The notes: generated by a model from the letters alone, not told the origin. Numbered from the stretch's first letter, positions 26,950 through 36,915 are shown. The stretch: DNA of 64,000 nt from CAG-877 sp045125935 (GCA_045125935.1 JBGVNW010000056.1:1-64000), one strand, 5' to 3'. Translations and numbers: made by a program.

Positions 26950-29496
26950 TTATTCAGTACGTAGAGCTTCTACTGGATCTTTTTTACTTGCAACACGTGC
27001 TGGGATTAATCCGGCAATCATTGTTAAAACAATGCTTATTATTATTAGAATAATTCCTCCTATTGGTGGTAAGCTACTTAAGTTTTTAACATCTGCTAAA
27101 TGATTAATAATCATATTAATTGGAATATTTAAGATAATTGTTGTTAAAATTCCAATTACACCAGCTGTTGCTCCAACAATTAGAGTTTCTGCATTAAATA
27201 CTCTTGAAACATCTTTTTTAGAGGCTCCTATTGCTCTTAGGATACCAATTTCTTTAGTTCTTTCAAGTACCGAAATATAAGTAATAATTCCAATCATAAT
27301 ACTTGAAACGACTAGTGAGATTGAAACAAATCCTATTAATACATAGCTAATCATATCTACAATTACAGTAACAGAAGACATTAATAAACCAACTAAATCT
27401 GTATAATTAATAATATTTTCTTCCTTACCTGCTTTTTCTTGTGTTTCATTATATTTAGCTATTGCATTAGTAATTCCATCTTTGGCTTCAAAGTCATTGG
27501 CATATAGATAGATAGCAGATGGCTTGTCTAAATCTACTGCACCTAATTCTTTTAATACTGAATCATATGTTGAGTTTTCTTGTTCTTGATATCTACTAAT
27601 TAATGCCGCTAATTCTTCAGGAGATAATGATTGAAGATACATTTGTTGCTCCGGACTTAGACTACTAATTGAAAATTCTTCATCACTAAATTCTAATCCT
27701 GTAATTATATTTATATTTGGATTTTCTTTTTGTTCTTTGACAATTTCAGCATTGTTAGTTTTTTCTATAACATATTTTTCTAGCTCATCAAGATAAAATA
27801 CTCCACCCATAGCATTTTGTGTAACAGTTGCTTCTTCATTAGGTTTAATAATTCCAACCACTTTGATGCTTTCTGCATTTTCTACTTTTTCTTTTAAGTA
27901 ATTTTCATCATCTTTACGATATGTCCACATACCATTTACTTTATCATAATAGTCTGAATTTAATAATAATTTAAATTCTAGGCCTACTATTTCATCATAG
28001 TCATAGCTTACATTTTTACTTTCTACTTCATTACCAGCTACTACTTCTTTATATAATTCTTTTAGTTCCTCTTGATCCTTTAAACCTAATGCATATAACA
28101 CATAGTCTGTAATTTGATTATTTTCATCAACCATTACAACTACTTCATTATATTTTTCTGGCATTCTTCCACTAACAACTTGATATAATTGATTATTTAA
28201 TTCTTCATTTTCAAATAACTCATTCCATACTTGACCCATCATCATATTTTTTGTTGCTTCTTCTGGGAAGCCTAAATTAGATAAAACTGTGTCAGGGTTT
28301 ACTTGAATTACTTTATCATCGATTTGTCTAAATAACTGTAAATTTAAATAATATTCATAACTTATTTCAGAAGTATAATCTGTAATATCACTTTTTCCAC
28401 TTTCAATATACTTTTTGAAAGCTTCTAAATTATTTGATTGAACTTGACTACTCATAATTGATAGCATATCGCCAATTGTATTATTAGAGTAAATTTTATC
28501 TTCTTCTTTATCTTTTTCTCTTTCTTCCATTTTTTCAGCTTGTTTTGTTATGATACTTGTCATATCAATTGTAGCAGACTCAATAGTAAGTGGATATGAT
28601 GTAAGTGTTTCTTCCTGAACACGATCAATATAATCTTGAACACCATTTGATAATGATAAAATTAAAGCAATACCTATAATACCAATTGAACCAGCAAAAG
28701 CTGTAAGAATTGTTCTTCCTTTTTTAGTCATCAAGTTATTTAAACTTAAAGATAAGGCTGTTTTAAAAGACATACTTGTTTTTTTACTTTTTTTAGCTTC
28801 TTTTTTTTCTTCCTTGCCATCAAATGGCATTGTGTCTCCAATTACTTTTCCATCTCTTAGTTCAATAATTCTTGTTGAATATTCCTCAGCTAATTCTTTA
28901 TTGTGCGTAACCATAATAACCAATCTGTCTTTGGCTACTTCCTTTAAAAGGTCCATTATTTGCGTACTTGTTTTAGAGTCAAGTGCTCCAGTTGGTTCAT
29001 CTGCTAGTAAAATATCTGGGTCATTAACGAGAGCTCTAGCAATCGCAACTCTTTGCATTTGACCACCAGATAATTGATTAGGTCTTTTCTTGATATGATC
29101 TTCAAGTCCAACTTTCTTTAATGCTTGAAGTGCTTTTTTTCTTCTTTGATCTTTTGATACGCCTGATAAAGTAAGTGCAAGTTCAACATTAGATAAGATA
29201 CTCTGATGAGGAATTAAATTATAACTTTGGAAAACAAATCCTATACTATGATTTCTATAAGTATCCCAATCTCTATCAGTATATTTTTTAGTACTGACAC
29301 CATTAATTATCAAATCACCAGAAGTATATTTGTCTAATCCACCAATAATGTTTAATAACGTAGTTTTTCCACTACCAGATGGCCCTAAAATAGATACAAA
29401 TTCATTTTCCCGGAAACTTATACTGACACTGTCTAGTGCTGTTTGTTTGAAGTCTTCAGATTCATAAATCTTACTAATCTTTTTTATTTCTAACAT
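26950..29496 (-). CDS. MacB-like ABC transporter, ATPase fused to FtsX-family permease
   Basis: This 848-residue protein starts with a LolD/MacB-type ATPase (~1-225): GPSGSGKTTLLN, LSGGQMQRVAIARA, ILLADEPTGALDSK and the switch His in VTHN. One membrane helix follows (~262-284), then a ~430-residue extracellular domain. Three C-terminal helices carry the FtsX permease signature (ERTKEIGILRAIGASKKDV, and IPARVASKKDPVEALR at the end). MacB-like proteins work as mechanotransducers that drive export of peptides or lipids, not classical transport. Fusion in this order (ATPase first) is the MacB type; a monoderm host makes peptide or lipid handling at the envelope likely. AAAGGAG precedes ATG 29496. 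Confidence 0.9.
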   Translation of the reverse strand: MLEIKKISKIYESEDFKQTALDSVSISFRENEFVSILGPSGSGKTTLLNIIGGLDKYTSGDLIINGVSTKKYTDRDWDTYRNHSIGFVFQSYNLIPHQSILSNVELALTLSGVSKDQRRKKALQALKKVGLEDHIKKRPNQLSGGQMQRVAIARALVNDPDILLADEPTGALDSKTSTQIMDLLKEVAKDRLVIMVTHNKELAEEYSTRIIELRDGKVIGDTMPFDGKEEKKEAKKSKKTSMSFKTALSLSLNNLMTKKGRTILTAFAGSIGIIGIALILSLSNGVQDYIDRVQEETLTSYPLTIESATIDMTSIITKQAEKMEEREKDKEEDKIYSNNTIGDMLSIMSSQVQSNNLEAFKKYIESGKSDITDYTSEISYEYYLNLQLFRQIDDKVIQVNPDTVLSNLGFPEEATKNMMMGQVWNELFENEELNNQLYQVVSGRMPEKYNEVVVMVDENNQITDYVLYALGLKDQEELKELYKEVVAGNEVESKNVSYDYDEIVGLEFKLLLNSDYYDKVNGMWTYRKDDENYLKEKVENAESIKVVGIIKPNEEATVTQNAMGGVFYLDELEKYVIEKTNNAEIVKEQKENPNINIITGLEFSDEEFSISSLSPEQQMYLQSLSPEELAALISRYQEQENSTYDSVLKELGAVDLDKPSAIYLYANDFEAKDGITNAIAKYNETQEKAGKEENIINYTDLVGLLMSSVTVIVDMISYVLIGFVSISLVVSSIMIGIITYISVLERTKEIGILRAIGASKKDVSRVFNAETLIVGATAGVIGILTTIILNIPINMIINHLADVKNLSSLPPIGGIILIIISIVLTMIAGLIPARVASKKDPVEALRTE

Positions 29497-29695
29497 ATTC
29501 CATCTCCTTTACTAGATTACATTTGTACTTAATTGTTTTAATATTATCAATTTATGTAACATAACTATTCTAATCGTAATCTATTATATTTTTATTACTA
29601 ATTTATTATAACATATTTTTTATATTGTTTATAACTTGTAATGTTGAAAAAGAATTATTTTTATATTAAACTAATTTTAGTTTTAGGAGAATTTT

Positions 29696-30211
29696 ATGAA
29701 GTTTAGAAGATTAAATAAAAAAGAAATTGATGGAATTAACTTATTTATGAGTAATGTTTGCGATATAGATATTGTTGAGGGAGTTTATATTGTTCCTTAT
29801 TTTGATGTTCCTAATAGAAAGCAAGGCGTTAGAGTTATAACAGTATTTAATGATAGTGCTGAATATCTACTTAAAGTAACTAATAATGTTAGTTCATTTA
29901 CTATATTTGATCATGATAATCTTTCTACTACAATTTTGAATTATAATGGATTTTTTGAAAATACTACGGGACTTTCTTTTTTTAAAAATGATTCACGTAA
30001 TTACAATAGTTGTGGATCATTAGAGCATAAAGAAAAATTATCATTACAATCTTTAGTAAGTGGGACAATTTTATTTGATAGATTTGGTGAACTTGAAAAA
30101 AAGAAGTTTACTACAATTAATATTGTAAGTCCTTTTAAAGAAGCAGTTCAATTGAGAAATATTGATGAAGTTCTTCCAAAGGATGGACCTTTTCAATATT
30201 CAAAAAAATAG
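29696..30211 (+). CDS. Uncharacterised protein, paralog of the next gene
   Basis: This 171-residue soluble protein is not recognised. It aligns along its length with the 171-residue product of 30345: shared points are DGINLF near the start, VE(G/A)(V/I)Y(I/L)VPY, a VTI/ITVFN strand, and S(L/A)...GTILFDRFG(E/N)L near residue 125. The pattern of a strand, a PY where minimal nucleotidyltransferases have Gly-Ser, a strand with hydrophobic-Asp-hydrophobic residues, and a late ILFDR element resembles a degenerate nucleotidyltransferase fold. That is inference. TAGGAG lies six bases before ATG. It has its own terminator, so the paralogs are separately transcribed. Confidence 0.75.
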   Translation: MKFRRLNKKEIDGINLFMSNVCDIDIVEGVYIVPYFDVPNRKQGVRVITVFNDSAEYLLKVTNNVSSFTIFDHDNLSTTILNYNGFFENTTGLSFFKNDSRNYNSCGSLEHKEKLSLQSLVSGTILFDRFGELEKKKFTTINIVSPFKEAVQLRNIDEVLPKDGPFQYSKK

Positions 30212-30216
30212 TAATT

Positions 30217-30241
30217 AAAATCCCAGGATGGGATTTTTTTT
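30217..30241 (+). terminator. Terminator between the tandem paralogs
   Basis: AAAATCCCA and TGGGATTTT form a 9-bp stem over a 3-base loop, followed by T residues. Confidence 0.9.
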
Positions 30242-30287
30242 GACAAAATTCTTTATCTTTACCTAATAAAATCTATTTATGTTTTCC

Positions 30288-30316
30288 TTGATTATCACAT
30301 GTTTTTATGATATTAT
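30288..30316 (+). promoter_or_regulatory. Promoter of the second paralog
   Basis: TTGATT (30288-30293) and TATTAT (30311-30316) are 17 bases apart, with TGA giving an extended -10. It lies between the first paralog's terminator and the second gene. Confidence 0.7.
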
Positions 30317-30344
30317 AGGCATACTTTTTTGAAAGGAGATTAAA

Positions 30345-30860
30345 ATGAAAAAATTTACTTTAACAGAATGTGAATCTGATGGAATTAATTTGTTTGTTAG
30401 TGAAATAGTTGCTTTGCCAATGGTAGAGGCTATTTATTTGGTACCATATCGTACTAAAATATTTGAAGAATATGGTATTGATATTGTAACCATTTATAAT
30501 AAAAGTTGGAAATATGATACTTTAATTACTGGTACTGAGAAGAAACGTGATACAGATCATGAATTTGAGAACTTGCAACATGATATCGAAAAATATGACG
30601 CTATTTTTAATGGTAGTCGTTTAAAATTCTTTTCTCAAGATTTTGCTGATTACTTACCTTTTGTATTTAGTTGTAGAGAAAGAATTGCTAAAAAGAGTTT
30701 AGCTGCTGGTATAATACTATTCGATAGATTTGGTAATCTTAAAGAAAAGCAAACAGAAGCACAAAGGGAATTTGGTATTCCTAGTACTGTTGAAATAACT
30801 AATATTGAAAGTATTAAACCAGTCAGTGCTCCATCATTAGAATACTTAAAAAATAAGTAA
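30345..30860 (+). CDS. Uncharacterised protein, paralog of the preceding gene
   Basis: The 171-residue product has the same length as its neighbour and shares DGINLFVS, VEAIYLVPY, DIVTIYNKS and SLAAGIILFDRFGNL, with low identity between these blocks. Here the strand after VPY reads IDIVTIYN, closer to the D-x-D region of nucleotidyltransferases than its partner, but the second Asp is missing, so catalysis is doubtful. AAAGGAG lies six bases before ATG 30345. Separate promoter and terminator suggest different expression conditions for the two copies. Function unknown; the fold proposal is inference. Confidence 0.75.
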   Translation: MKKFTLTECESDGINLFVSEIVALPMVEAIYLVPYRTKIFEEYGIDIVTIYNKSWKYDTLITGTEKKRDTDHEFENLQHDIEKYDAIFNGSRLKFFSQDFADYLPFVFSCRERIAKKSLAAGIILFDRFGNLKEKQTEAQREFGIPSTVEITNIESIKPVSAPSLEYLKNK

Positions 30861-30865
30861 ATTAC

Positions 30866-30891
30866 AAGACTACTTTTTGTAGTCTTTTTTT
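30866..30891 (+). terminator. Terminator of the second paralog
   Basis: AAGACTAC and GTAGTCTT form an 8-bp stem over five T, followed by TTTTTT. Confidence 0.92.
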
Positions 30892-30894
30892 CAT

Positions 30895-30917
30895 AGAAAA
30901 AAGAGGACTTACCTCTT
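30895..30917 (-). terminator. Terminator of the glucosaminidase gene
   Basis: AAGAGG and CCTCTT form a stem over a 5-base loop, overlapping the stop codon. On the minus strand it is followed by a T-run. It faces the terminator of the convergent paralog gene. Confidence 0.8.
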
Positions 30918-33900
30918 ATTCTACAATTAACTCTATTCTATTTAATCTATCTTTATTTAAAGATATTTTATATTTTTTGCCATTAATTGTTGCTTCTGCA
31001 TTATTGATACTTCCAAAAATATCGCTTATTTCACCATAATCTTCTGAATCAGCAGTTTTTGTATAAACAAACATTGTGTATGTACCTTTTGGTAAATCTT
31101 TTATATCAATTGTTTTATTATACCAAGCATAAGCTTTACTCTTTTCATCAGTAGATGTTACTATATAACTACCATTATTTGTACTACCTAAATCATAAGT
31201 ATATCTTTTATATGTAGTTTGATCTTCTAAAATTAGTTTTCTTGTAATTTTAGATTGATCTTGATATGTACCGTCATAATTATATGATGTTCCAATAAGT
31301 TGTAGTTTTCCACTTACAAATTTCATATCATCATAATTATTAATCATATTTCTAAATGTATTGGCTGTTTTTGTAGTTATTAAATTATCTTTACGAATAT
31401 TTAATTCAATTCTTTTTGTTTTTAAAGACAATTGAACTTTGAAGTTATAACCATTTACGGCATCTTCTGATCTTCTATCAATTGATTTATTGAATAGATT
31501 ACTTACTATTTCTTCGGCATAATAATCATTTTTTACTGTCTTCATGTATAGATCATAATCACCTTGAGGAATGCTACTTAAATCAACTTCTCCTTTAAAC
31601 CATGATAAGTTATAGTCGTATCCATTATCAGTACCTAAGGCATATGGAACATTTTTTGTCCACGCAGATATTTCAAGAGAATATTCATTTTCTGATACTT
31701 TATCTTTCAATAATAAATAATATTTAGCGTCGTCATCATTATTATTAGTATTTAGAATTATTAAGTAACCACTAATTGTATATTTTTTAGTTGTTTCATT
31801 CCAACTTAGAGAGTTTAGATAGAATTCACCATCTTTTTTAGTTAACTTCTTTTCAATTACAGTTACTTTAATCTCTTTTGTAACAGATTGTTTATAGCTA
31901 TCAGTTACCTTATATACTACTTTGTATTCTCCTATCTTATCTATATTTACTGTATTTTCTATTACTTCAATATTAGTGATTTTTCCATCTTCTGGATCGT
32001 TTGCGGTAACATTAGTTAGTGGATTAAAACTATCTCCTTGATAGATTTTTTGATCTGTTGCGATTATTGATGGTAATTGGTTTTCAACTACTGTTATACT
32101 AATTGTTTTTGTTACTTCTTGTTTATAACTATCAGTTACTTTATAGGTAACTTTATAAGTTCCAACTGTGTTAATATCAACTGTATTTTCTACTACTTCT
32201 ATATCTTTTATTCTTCCATCTTCTGTATCTTGTGCAGTTACATTATCTAATGGATTAAACGCCAGTCCTTGAGTAATAGTTAAATCATTAGCACTAATTG
32301 TTGGCTTTTTATTTTCTGTTACAGTAACTTTTATAGTTAGTGTTGTTGACTTATTCTTTGAATCAGTAACTTTATAAGTAATTGTATATGTTCCAACGGT
32401 ATTAATATCAACTGTTGAAGATTCTACAGTTATTTTTTCTGTTAAATCTCCATCTTCTTTATCAGTTGCAGTTACACCTGATAGTTCATCTAGTTTAGTA
32501 CCTTGAACAATTGATTTGTCAGTTGCACTAATTTCTGGAGCTGTATTTTTTGCTGTGTACTGATATGTTTTTATATAAACGTCTTGAGCACTTGCTAGAG
32601 TCCAACCATATTCATTTGTAGTACCACTTAAATTTACTGGAACCTTATACCAAGTATTACCATCAACAGTTACTTCATCCAAAATTGGAGTATAAGCATA
32701 TGTGTACAGACCACTGATTTTTGTTGATGCTAAATCTTGTGTATTATAATTTACCCAAGTGTAGGCATTAGTCTCAGCAACTGTTACACTAGCTTGTCCA
32801 TAACGACATGTAACAAAGTCAATTGAATCAGCACTTATCCAGTGTTTTTGATCATACCAATAGTCTGACGTTACTAAGTACGCTACTAAGTTAGAATCTT
32901 CATCATATGCTGCAGCATAAACCATTACATATTTATCCTTTAATAAAGTTTGTCCTGTTTTACTTTGCAATGTTGGATCATAATGATACTTGGTATCTTT
33001 TGTTGATTTGGCAACTTGTGGAGTAAATGTTGCATCTGTAACAAATAAATCATATTCATAATTTTTATCTTGATACTCTGTTACTTCATTTGGGGATATA
33101 TATCCATTTTTACCTTCATTTATTTTTGTAACATAGGCAGCTGGGACATATACATAGGCATCCCAGTTATAATTTCCAGATGTTATTTCATTGAAGTTAG
33201 AATCAATATTCATATCACTAACTACTTTATACCATTTGTTGTTACCATTAATCTTTTCACCTTCAACCTCATCTAAAATTACTACACTACTTTCTGTCTT
33301 ACGATAGTAGTATACTTTTTTGGAAGTAGTTGAAGCTGATGCTTGTGCATATGTAGGTGTTGTAATAATACCTAATTGATAATAATTGTAATCTTGCATA
33401 CCAAGGGCTTTATCAACGTAGTAATAATTTGAAGCCATCTTTTCACTCCAGTAGACATCTGATGCATACTTAACATTCATACCTATACCTTTATTACCAA
33501 ATTGAGCCCCATAGTAGCGCCAATCATTTGGATCAAGATATCCATATGTCACATAGTACTGGGCAAATTCATAAATACTGTGCATAAATGTAGGAAACCA
33601 AGTAGATGCCTCATATGGGTTCGAATCTACAGCATCCATACCAAATCCGTTGTTTTTATTAATAGAAATATTACTTGTACCATTTCCAGATTCATTTCTT
33701 GCTAAGGATAGTGTTAGTAAGGCATTAGCACCATAGTTTTCTTGAGCATAATAGAAGAATGCACCTTTACCATATAATTTAGATGATTTATGTTCTGCTT
33801 TATTCATATTATCTGAGCCAAAGACATCATTAACATAGCCTAGATTATTTCGAATATATTCATCAAGATTTAAACTAGAATAATTTGTTCTAGTATGGTT

Positions 33901-34668
33901 TGACAAATACTGATAATAATTGTAGTATGGTTTATCTTTATTTACAGAATTATTATAATTTCCAGCTTTATAATCCTTTATCATTGTAGTTAAATCTTTA
34001 TAAAAATAATGACCATCATAACTATAGTAAGTTCCTTCATTTAACATAGATGGTTTAGGACCAATTGTTCTACCAGATGTTCCTGTATATGTTTCTTTAA
34101 TATCTAATACATAGTTATGTCTGATTTCATCAGTAACTGTGTAACTACTTGATGATTTTACCCATGTAATTGGGACTATTTCATAAGCATTTATATTAAT
34201 CCAACCAACATAATTTGAAATTTTTACTTTGGCTGTAAAAGCTCCATACTTATTTGAATAACCTGAATCAAGTAATGCTCCATCTACTCCACCAACAGCT
34301 CCTACCATATAAGTAAATGCACTTTCAGATAACTCACTATCTGGATAGATATTAAATGTTGTATCTGAAGGTAGAATGGTCAAGTCTAAAAGTCCAACAT
34401 TAGCATCTAGTATTTTTACCTTTCCATTAACCGAATTTAAAATAGCTAAATCATCAGCGCCATCATTTTTCATTGCTGTTTTAGCCTCTTCTAAAGAATT
34501 ATGGCAACTTACTTGTTCAATTGTTCCATCCTCTTTAAATGCCGCTACTTCATAAGTACCACACAGAGTTCTCGTTTTATAATCTTCAGATGAAAAAGCA
34601 TTTACTTCTAATGTATTAAAAATAAATACTGAAAATATTAATAATGTAAAATAAAATATTTTTTTCAT
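30916..34668 (-). CDS. Secreted GH73-type N-acetylglucosaminidase with SH3-like and Ig-like domains
   Basis: The 1250-residue protein starts with a signal peptide (KKIFYFTLLIFSVFIFNTLEVNA). A LytB/GH73 glucosaminidase domain lies near residues 265-420, with the catalytic Glu probably in SLARNESGNGTSN and the aromatic motif DPNDWRYYGAQFGNKG. About 250 residues of SH3-like beta repeats follow. Then come three ~75-residue Ig-like modules (each starting ISA(T/N)D and containing NTVGTY or IGEYK(V/I)(T/V)YKVTDS), of the DUF5011 type. Two beta-rich domains end it. No sorting motif or choline-binding repeat is seen, so wall attachment would rest on the SH3/Ig modules. It cleaves peptidoglycan glycan strands, probably at cell separation. 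Its upstream region carries TGT-direct repeats like WalR boxes. Confidence 0.87.
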   Translation of the reverse strand: MKKIFYFTLLIFSVFIFNTLEVNAFSSEDYKTRTLCGTYEVAAFKEDGTIEQVSCHNSLEEAKTAMKNDGADDLAILNSVNGKVKILDANVGLLDLTILPSDTTFNIYPDSELSESAFTYMVGAVGGVDGALLDSGYSNKYGAFTAKVKISNYVGWININAYEIVPITWVKSSSSYTVTDEIRHNYVLDIKETYTGTSGRTIGPKPSMLNEGTYYSYDGHYFYKDLTTMIKDYKAGNYNNSVNKDKPYYNYYQYLSNHTRTNYSSLNLDEYIRNNLGYVNDVFGSDNMNKAEHKSSKLYGKGAFFYYAQENYGANALLTLSLARNESGNGTSNISINKNNGFGMDAVDSNPYEASTWFPTFMHSIYEFAQYYVTYGYLDPNDWRYYGAQFGNKGIGMNVKYASDVYWSEKMASNYYYVDKALGMQDYNYYQLGIITTPTYAQASASTTSKKVYYYRKTESSVVILDEVEGEKINGNNKWYKVVSDMNIDSNFNEITSGNYNWDAYVYVPAAYVTKINEGKNGYISPNEVTEYQDKNYEYDLFVTDATFTPQVAKSTKDTKYHYDPTLQSKTGQTLLKDKYVMVYAAAYDEDSNLVAYLVTSDYWYDQKHWISADSIDFVTCRYGQASVTVAETNAYTWVNYNTQDLASTKISGLYTYAYTPILDEVTVDGNTWYKVPVNLSGTTNEYGWTLASAQDVYIKTYQYTAKNTAPEISATDKSIVQGTKLDELSGVTATDKEDGDLTEKITVESSTVDINTVGTYTITYKVTDSKNKSTTLTIKVTVTENKKPTISANDLTITQGLAFNPLDNVTAQDTEDGRIKDIEVVENTVDINTVGTYKVTYKVTDSYKQEVTKTISITVVENQLPSIIATDQKIYQGDSFNPLTNVTANDPEDGKITNIEVIENTVNIDKIGEYKVVYKVTDSYKQSVTKEIKVTVIEKKLTKKDGEFYLNSLSWNETTKKYTISGYLIILNTNNNDDDAKYYLLLKDKVSENEYSLEISAWTKNVPYALGTDNGYDYNLSWFKGEVDLSSIPQGDYDLYMKTVKNDYYAEEIVSNLFNKSIDRRSEDAVNGYNFKVQLSLKTKRIELNIRKDNLITTKTANTFRNMINNYDDMKFVSGKLQLIGTSYNYDGTYQDQSKITRKLILEDQTTYKRYTYDLGSTNNGSYIVTSTDEKSKAYAWYNKTIDIKDLPKGTYTMFVYTKTADSEDYGEISDIFGSINNAEATINGKKYKISLNKDRLNRIELIVE

Positions 34669-34682
34669 TTTTCACCTCCGAT

Positions 34683-34705
34683 ATTATATCAATTATATTA
34701 TAACA
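34683..34705 (-). promoter_or_regulatory. Two overlapping -10 candidates of the glucosaminidase gene
   Basis: TGTTATAAT (34705-34697) and TGATATAAT (34691-34683) are both extended -10 matches reading toward the glucosaminidase. I cannot tell which one is used. Confidence 0.5.
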
Positions 34706-34739
34706 ATTTTCGACTTATTACTTAAGTCATTTATTAAAA

Positions 34740-34767
34740 TTAGACATTCTTTTACAATTATTTGACA
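34740..34767. promoter_or_regulatory. TGT direct repeats, WalR-like site
   Basis: On the minus strand the half-sites are TGTCAA, TGTAAA and TGTCTA, spaced 11 and 10 bases apart. TGTCAA-N5-TGTAAA differs from the published WalR consensus TGTWAH-N5-TGTWAH at one position. It sits between the glucosaminidase and LCP genes, where such control is expected. Part of it recurs at 23418. Confidence 0.45.
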
Positions 34768-34794
34768 GCAATTTTTATTGACATTTTCAACAAC

Positions 34795-34823
34795 TTGATA
34801 TATTGACTAAAATTGAGTATAAT
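34795..34823 (+). promoter_or_regulatory. Promoter of the LCP gene
   Basis: TTGATA (34795-34800) and TATAAT (34818-34823) are exactly 17 bases apart, 36 bases before the start codon. Confidence 0.8.
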
Positions 34824-34859
34824 AATAGATGTATAATTTCGCAAATTGGAGGTTTGCTT

Positions 34860-36899
34860 ATGCCTAAAGAAAAGGGTTCAAAAAAATATTCTATTCTAAA
34901 AATAGTAATTTTTGTTTTAATGATTTTATCACTTTGTACAAGTGCTTTTGCAATTTTTGAACTGTTGAAACTTAGTTCTATTGAAAACTTAATCAGATAT
35001 ATAGTAATTGGCATTTTAATTTTAATTGACTTATTCATTTTTATAAAGTGTTTATTTATTTTTAAGAAGAGAGCTAAAAAGAGAGTTAAAAGAATTATTT
35101 TTATTATTTTTTTAATTTTGTATTCGATAATTTGTGGAGCGGTTGGAATAGTTATATCTTACCTATTTGGACAACTTGAAAATATGAATACAGGTTATGT
35201 CACTTATTCTTCGAGTTTAGTTATGATGAGTGATCAAGCTGTTAGTGATATTAATGATGTTGTTAATTTAAAAATTGGAGTTTTGAATAACGAAGAATCT
35301 CCAGATGGTTATATGATACCGCAAGAGATTATTAAAGAATATAAATTGAACGATGAAAATGAAATTATTGATTATGATGATTATTCTAGTATGTTAACTG
35401 ATTTATATGTTAGTGATATTGATGCTATGATTTTACCTACTAGTTATACAGAAATGTTTGTTAGTATTGCAGGATATGAGAATATTGCTAGTGACACAAA
35501 GATAATTATTACAAAAGAAAAAGAAATGAAAAAGGCTGATGTTTCAAAAGTTGAAACTGCCTCTAGTGGAAAAGATGTTACTGAACCATTCACAATTCTT
35601 TTAATGGGAATTGATTCAACAGATGAAGTATTACAAAAAAATGCTATTGCGAATGGAGATACATTAATACTTATGACATTTAACCCTAAAACTTTGAATG
35701 CTACAATGCTTTCTATTCCACGTGATAGTTATGTTCCTATTGCATGTTGGTCTAATAAGGCCGAAAATAAAATTACACATGCTGCTGGTTATGGAACTGA
35801 TTGTATGATGAATACTATCGAAGAATATTTAGATGTTAATATTGATTATTATGCAAAAATTAATTTTAAAGGGCTTGTTAAATTAGTTGATGCCGTTGGT
35901 GGTGTTGAAATTGATGTTCAACAAACACTATGTACAGATGATTCAAGTCGTGGTGGTGAGGTATGTATTCAACCAGGGTATCAAACATTATATGGTGAAC
36001 AAGCATTAGTTTATGCTAGAAATAGATATGATTTAGTTGATGGTGACTTTGGAAGAAATCAACATCAGCAAGAAATTGTAATGGCTATAGCTAATAAATT
36101 TAAAAATATTACTGATGTTACTAAATTTATGGATATACTTGATACTATTTCCAATAGTTTAGATACTAATCTTACTACTAAACAGATGTTATCGTTTTAT
36201 AATGTTGGTAAAGATATAATAAAGAAAAGTCTATCTTCGGAGGAAGCTGATTTAATTAATATTCAACAGTTATATTTATCTGGTAATGGTCAAATGATTT
36301 ATGATGAACGAATGAGAATGGTTCTTTATAACTATGTTCCTAATGAGAATAGTCGTAAAGATATAGTTAAAGCGATGAAACAAAACTTAGAATTAGTTGA
36401 AACTGAGGATATTAAAGAGTTTGATTTCTCTATTAATGATCCATATGAAAAAACAATTATCGGTAAAGGTCCTTATAAATCTACAAGTTTATATAAATTA
36501 CTTCCTGATTTTACAGGAGATGACATGGCAACTGCTAAAGCTACAGCTAGTAAACTTGGGATTGGCGTAATATTTGAGGGTGATTCTGGATATGTTGTTT
36601 CTCAAAGTTATCCCGCTTCTAAGCGTATAGATTTAATGAGCGGAAGTCTAAAACTTACCCTTTCTGGTAGTACAAAAAAAGATGATGATGATGAAACTAC
36701 TAAATCAGATAAAAATGATAAGACCGACAAGGATGATAAAGATGAAACTGATAATAGTAAATCTGACAGTTCTAGTGAAAATAATAATTCTTCTGAGAGT
36801 GATGATACAGCAAAGGATACAACTGATGATAACACAAATTCTGAAACTAAAAACGAAGAAACTATTACTCCAGAAGAATCTGAACAACCTGATGAATAA
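34860..36899 (+). CDS. LytR-CpsA-Psr (LCP) family protein with PASTA-like module
   Basis: GGAGG seven bases upstream fixes the start at ATG 34860; an in-frame ATG at 34803 lies inside the promoter. The 679-residue protein has three N-terminal membrane helices (~12-34, 45-69, 79-103), a ~130-residue outer region, and an LCP domain (~243-420). LCP motifs are LLMGID, the Arg/Asp pair in SIPRDSYV, and YARNRYDLVDGDFGRNQHQQ. LCP enzymes attach teichoic acid or capsule chains from undecaprenyl carriers to peptidoglycan. A PASTA-like stretch (~547-602, GDDMATAKATASKLGIG) and a ~75-residue Asp/Lys/Ser/Glu-rich tail follow. It is a candidate for anchoring the glycan made by the 2-23 kb locus. The added PASTA module is uncommon for LCP proteins. 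Confidence 0.9.
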   Translation: MPKEKGSKKYSILKIVIFVLMILSLCTSAFAIFELLKLSSIENLIRYIVIGILILIDLFIFIKCLFIFKKRAKKRVKRIIFIIFLILYSIICGAVGIVISYLFGQLENMNTGYVTYSSSLVMMSDQAVSDINDVVNLKIGVLNNEESPDGYMIPQEIIKEYKLNDENEIIDYDDYSSMLTDLYVSDIDAMILPTSYTEMFVSIAGYENIASDTKIIITKEKEMKKADVSKVETASSGKDVTEPFTILLMGIDSTDEVLQKNAIANGDTLILMTFNPKTLNATMLSIPRDSYVPIACWSNKAENKITHAAGYGTDCMMNTIEEYLDVNIDYYAKINFKGLVKLVDAVGGVEIDVQQTLCTDDSSRGGEVCIQPGYQTLYGEQALVYARNRYDLVDGDFGRNQHQQEIVMAIANKFKNITDVTKFMDILDTISNSLDTNLTTKQMLSFYNVGKDIIKKSLSSEEADLINIQQLYLSGNGQMIYDERMRMVLYNYVPNENSRKDIVKAMKQNLELVETEDIKEFDFSINDPYEKTIIGKGPYKSTSLYKLLPDFTGDDMATAKATASKLGIGVIFEGDSGYVVSQSYPASKRIDLMSGSLKLTLSGSTKKDDDDETTKSDKNDKTDKDDKDETDNSKSDSSSENNNSSESDDTAKDTTDDNTNSETKNEETITPEESEQPDE

Positions 36900-36915
36900 G
36901 AAAAGATGCTTGAGT

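Noticed and set aside
34803..34859. Upstream in-frame start for the LCP gene
   Set aside because: It lies inside the -35/-10 region; GGAGG points to ATG 34860.
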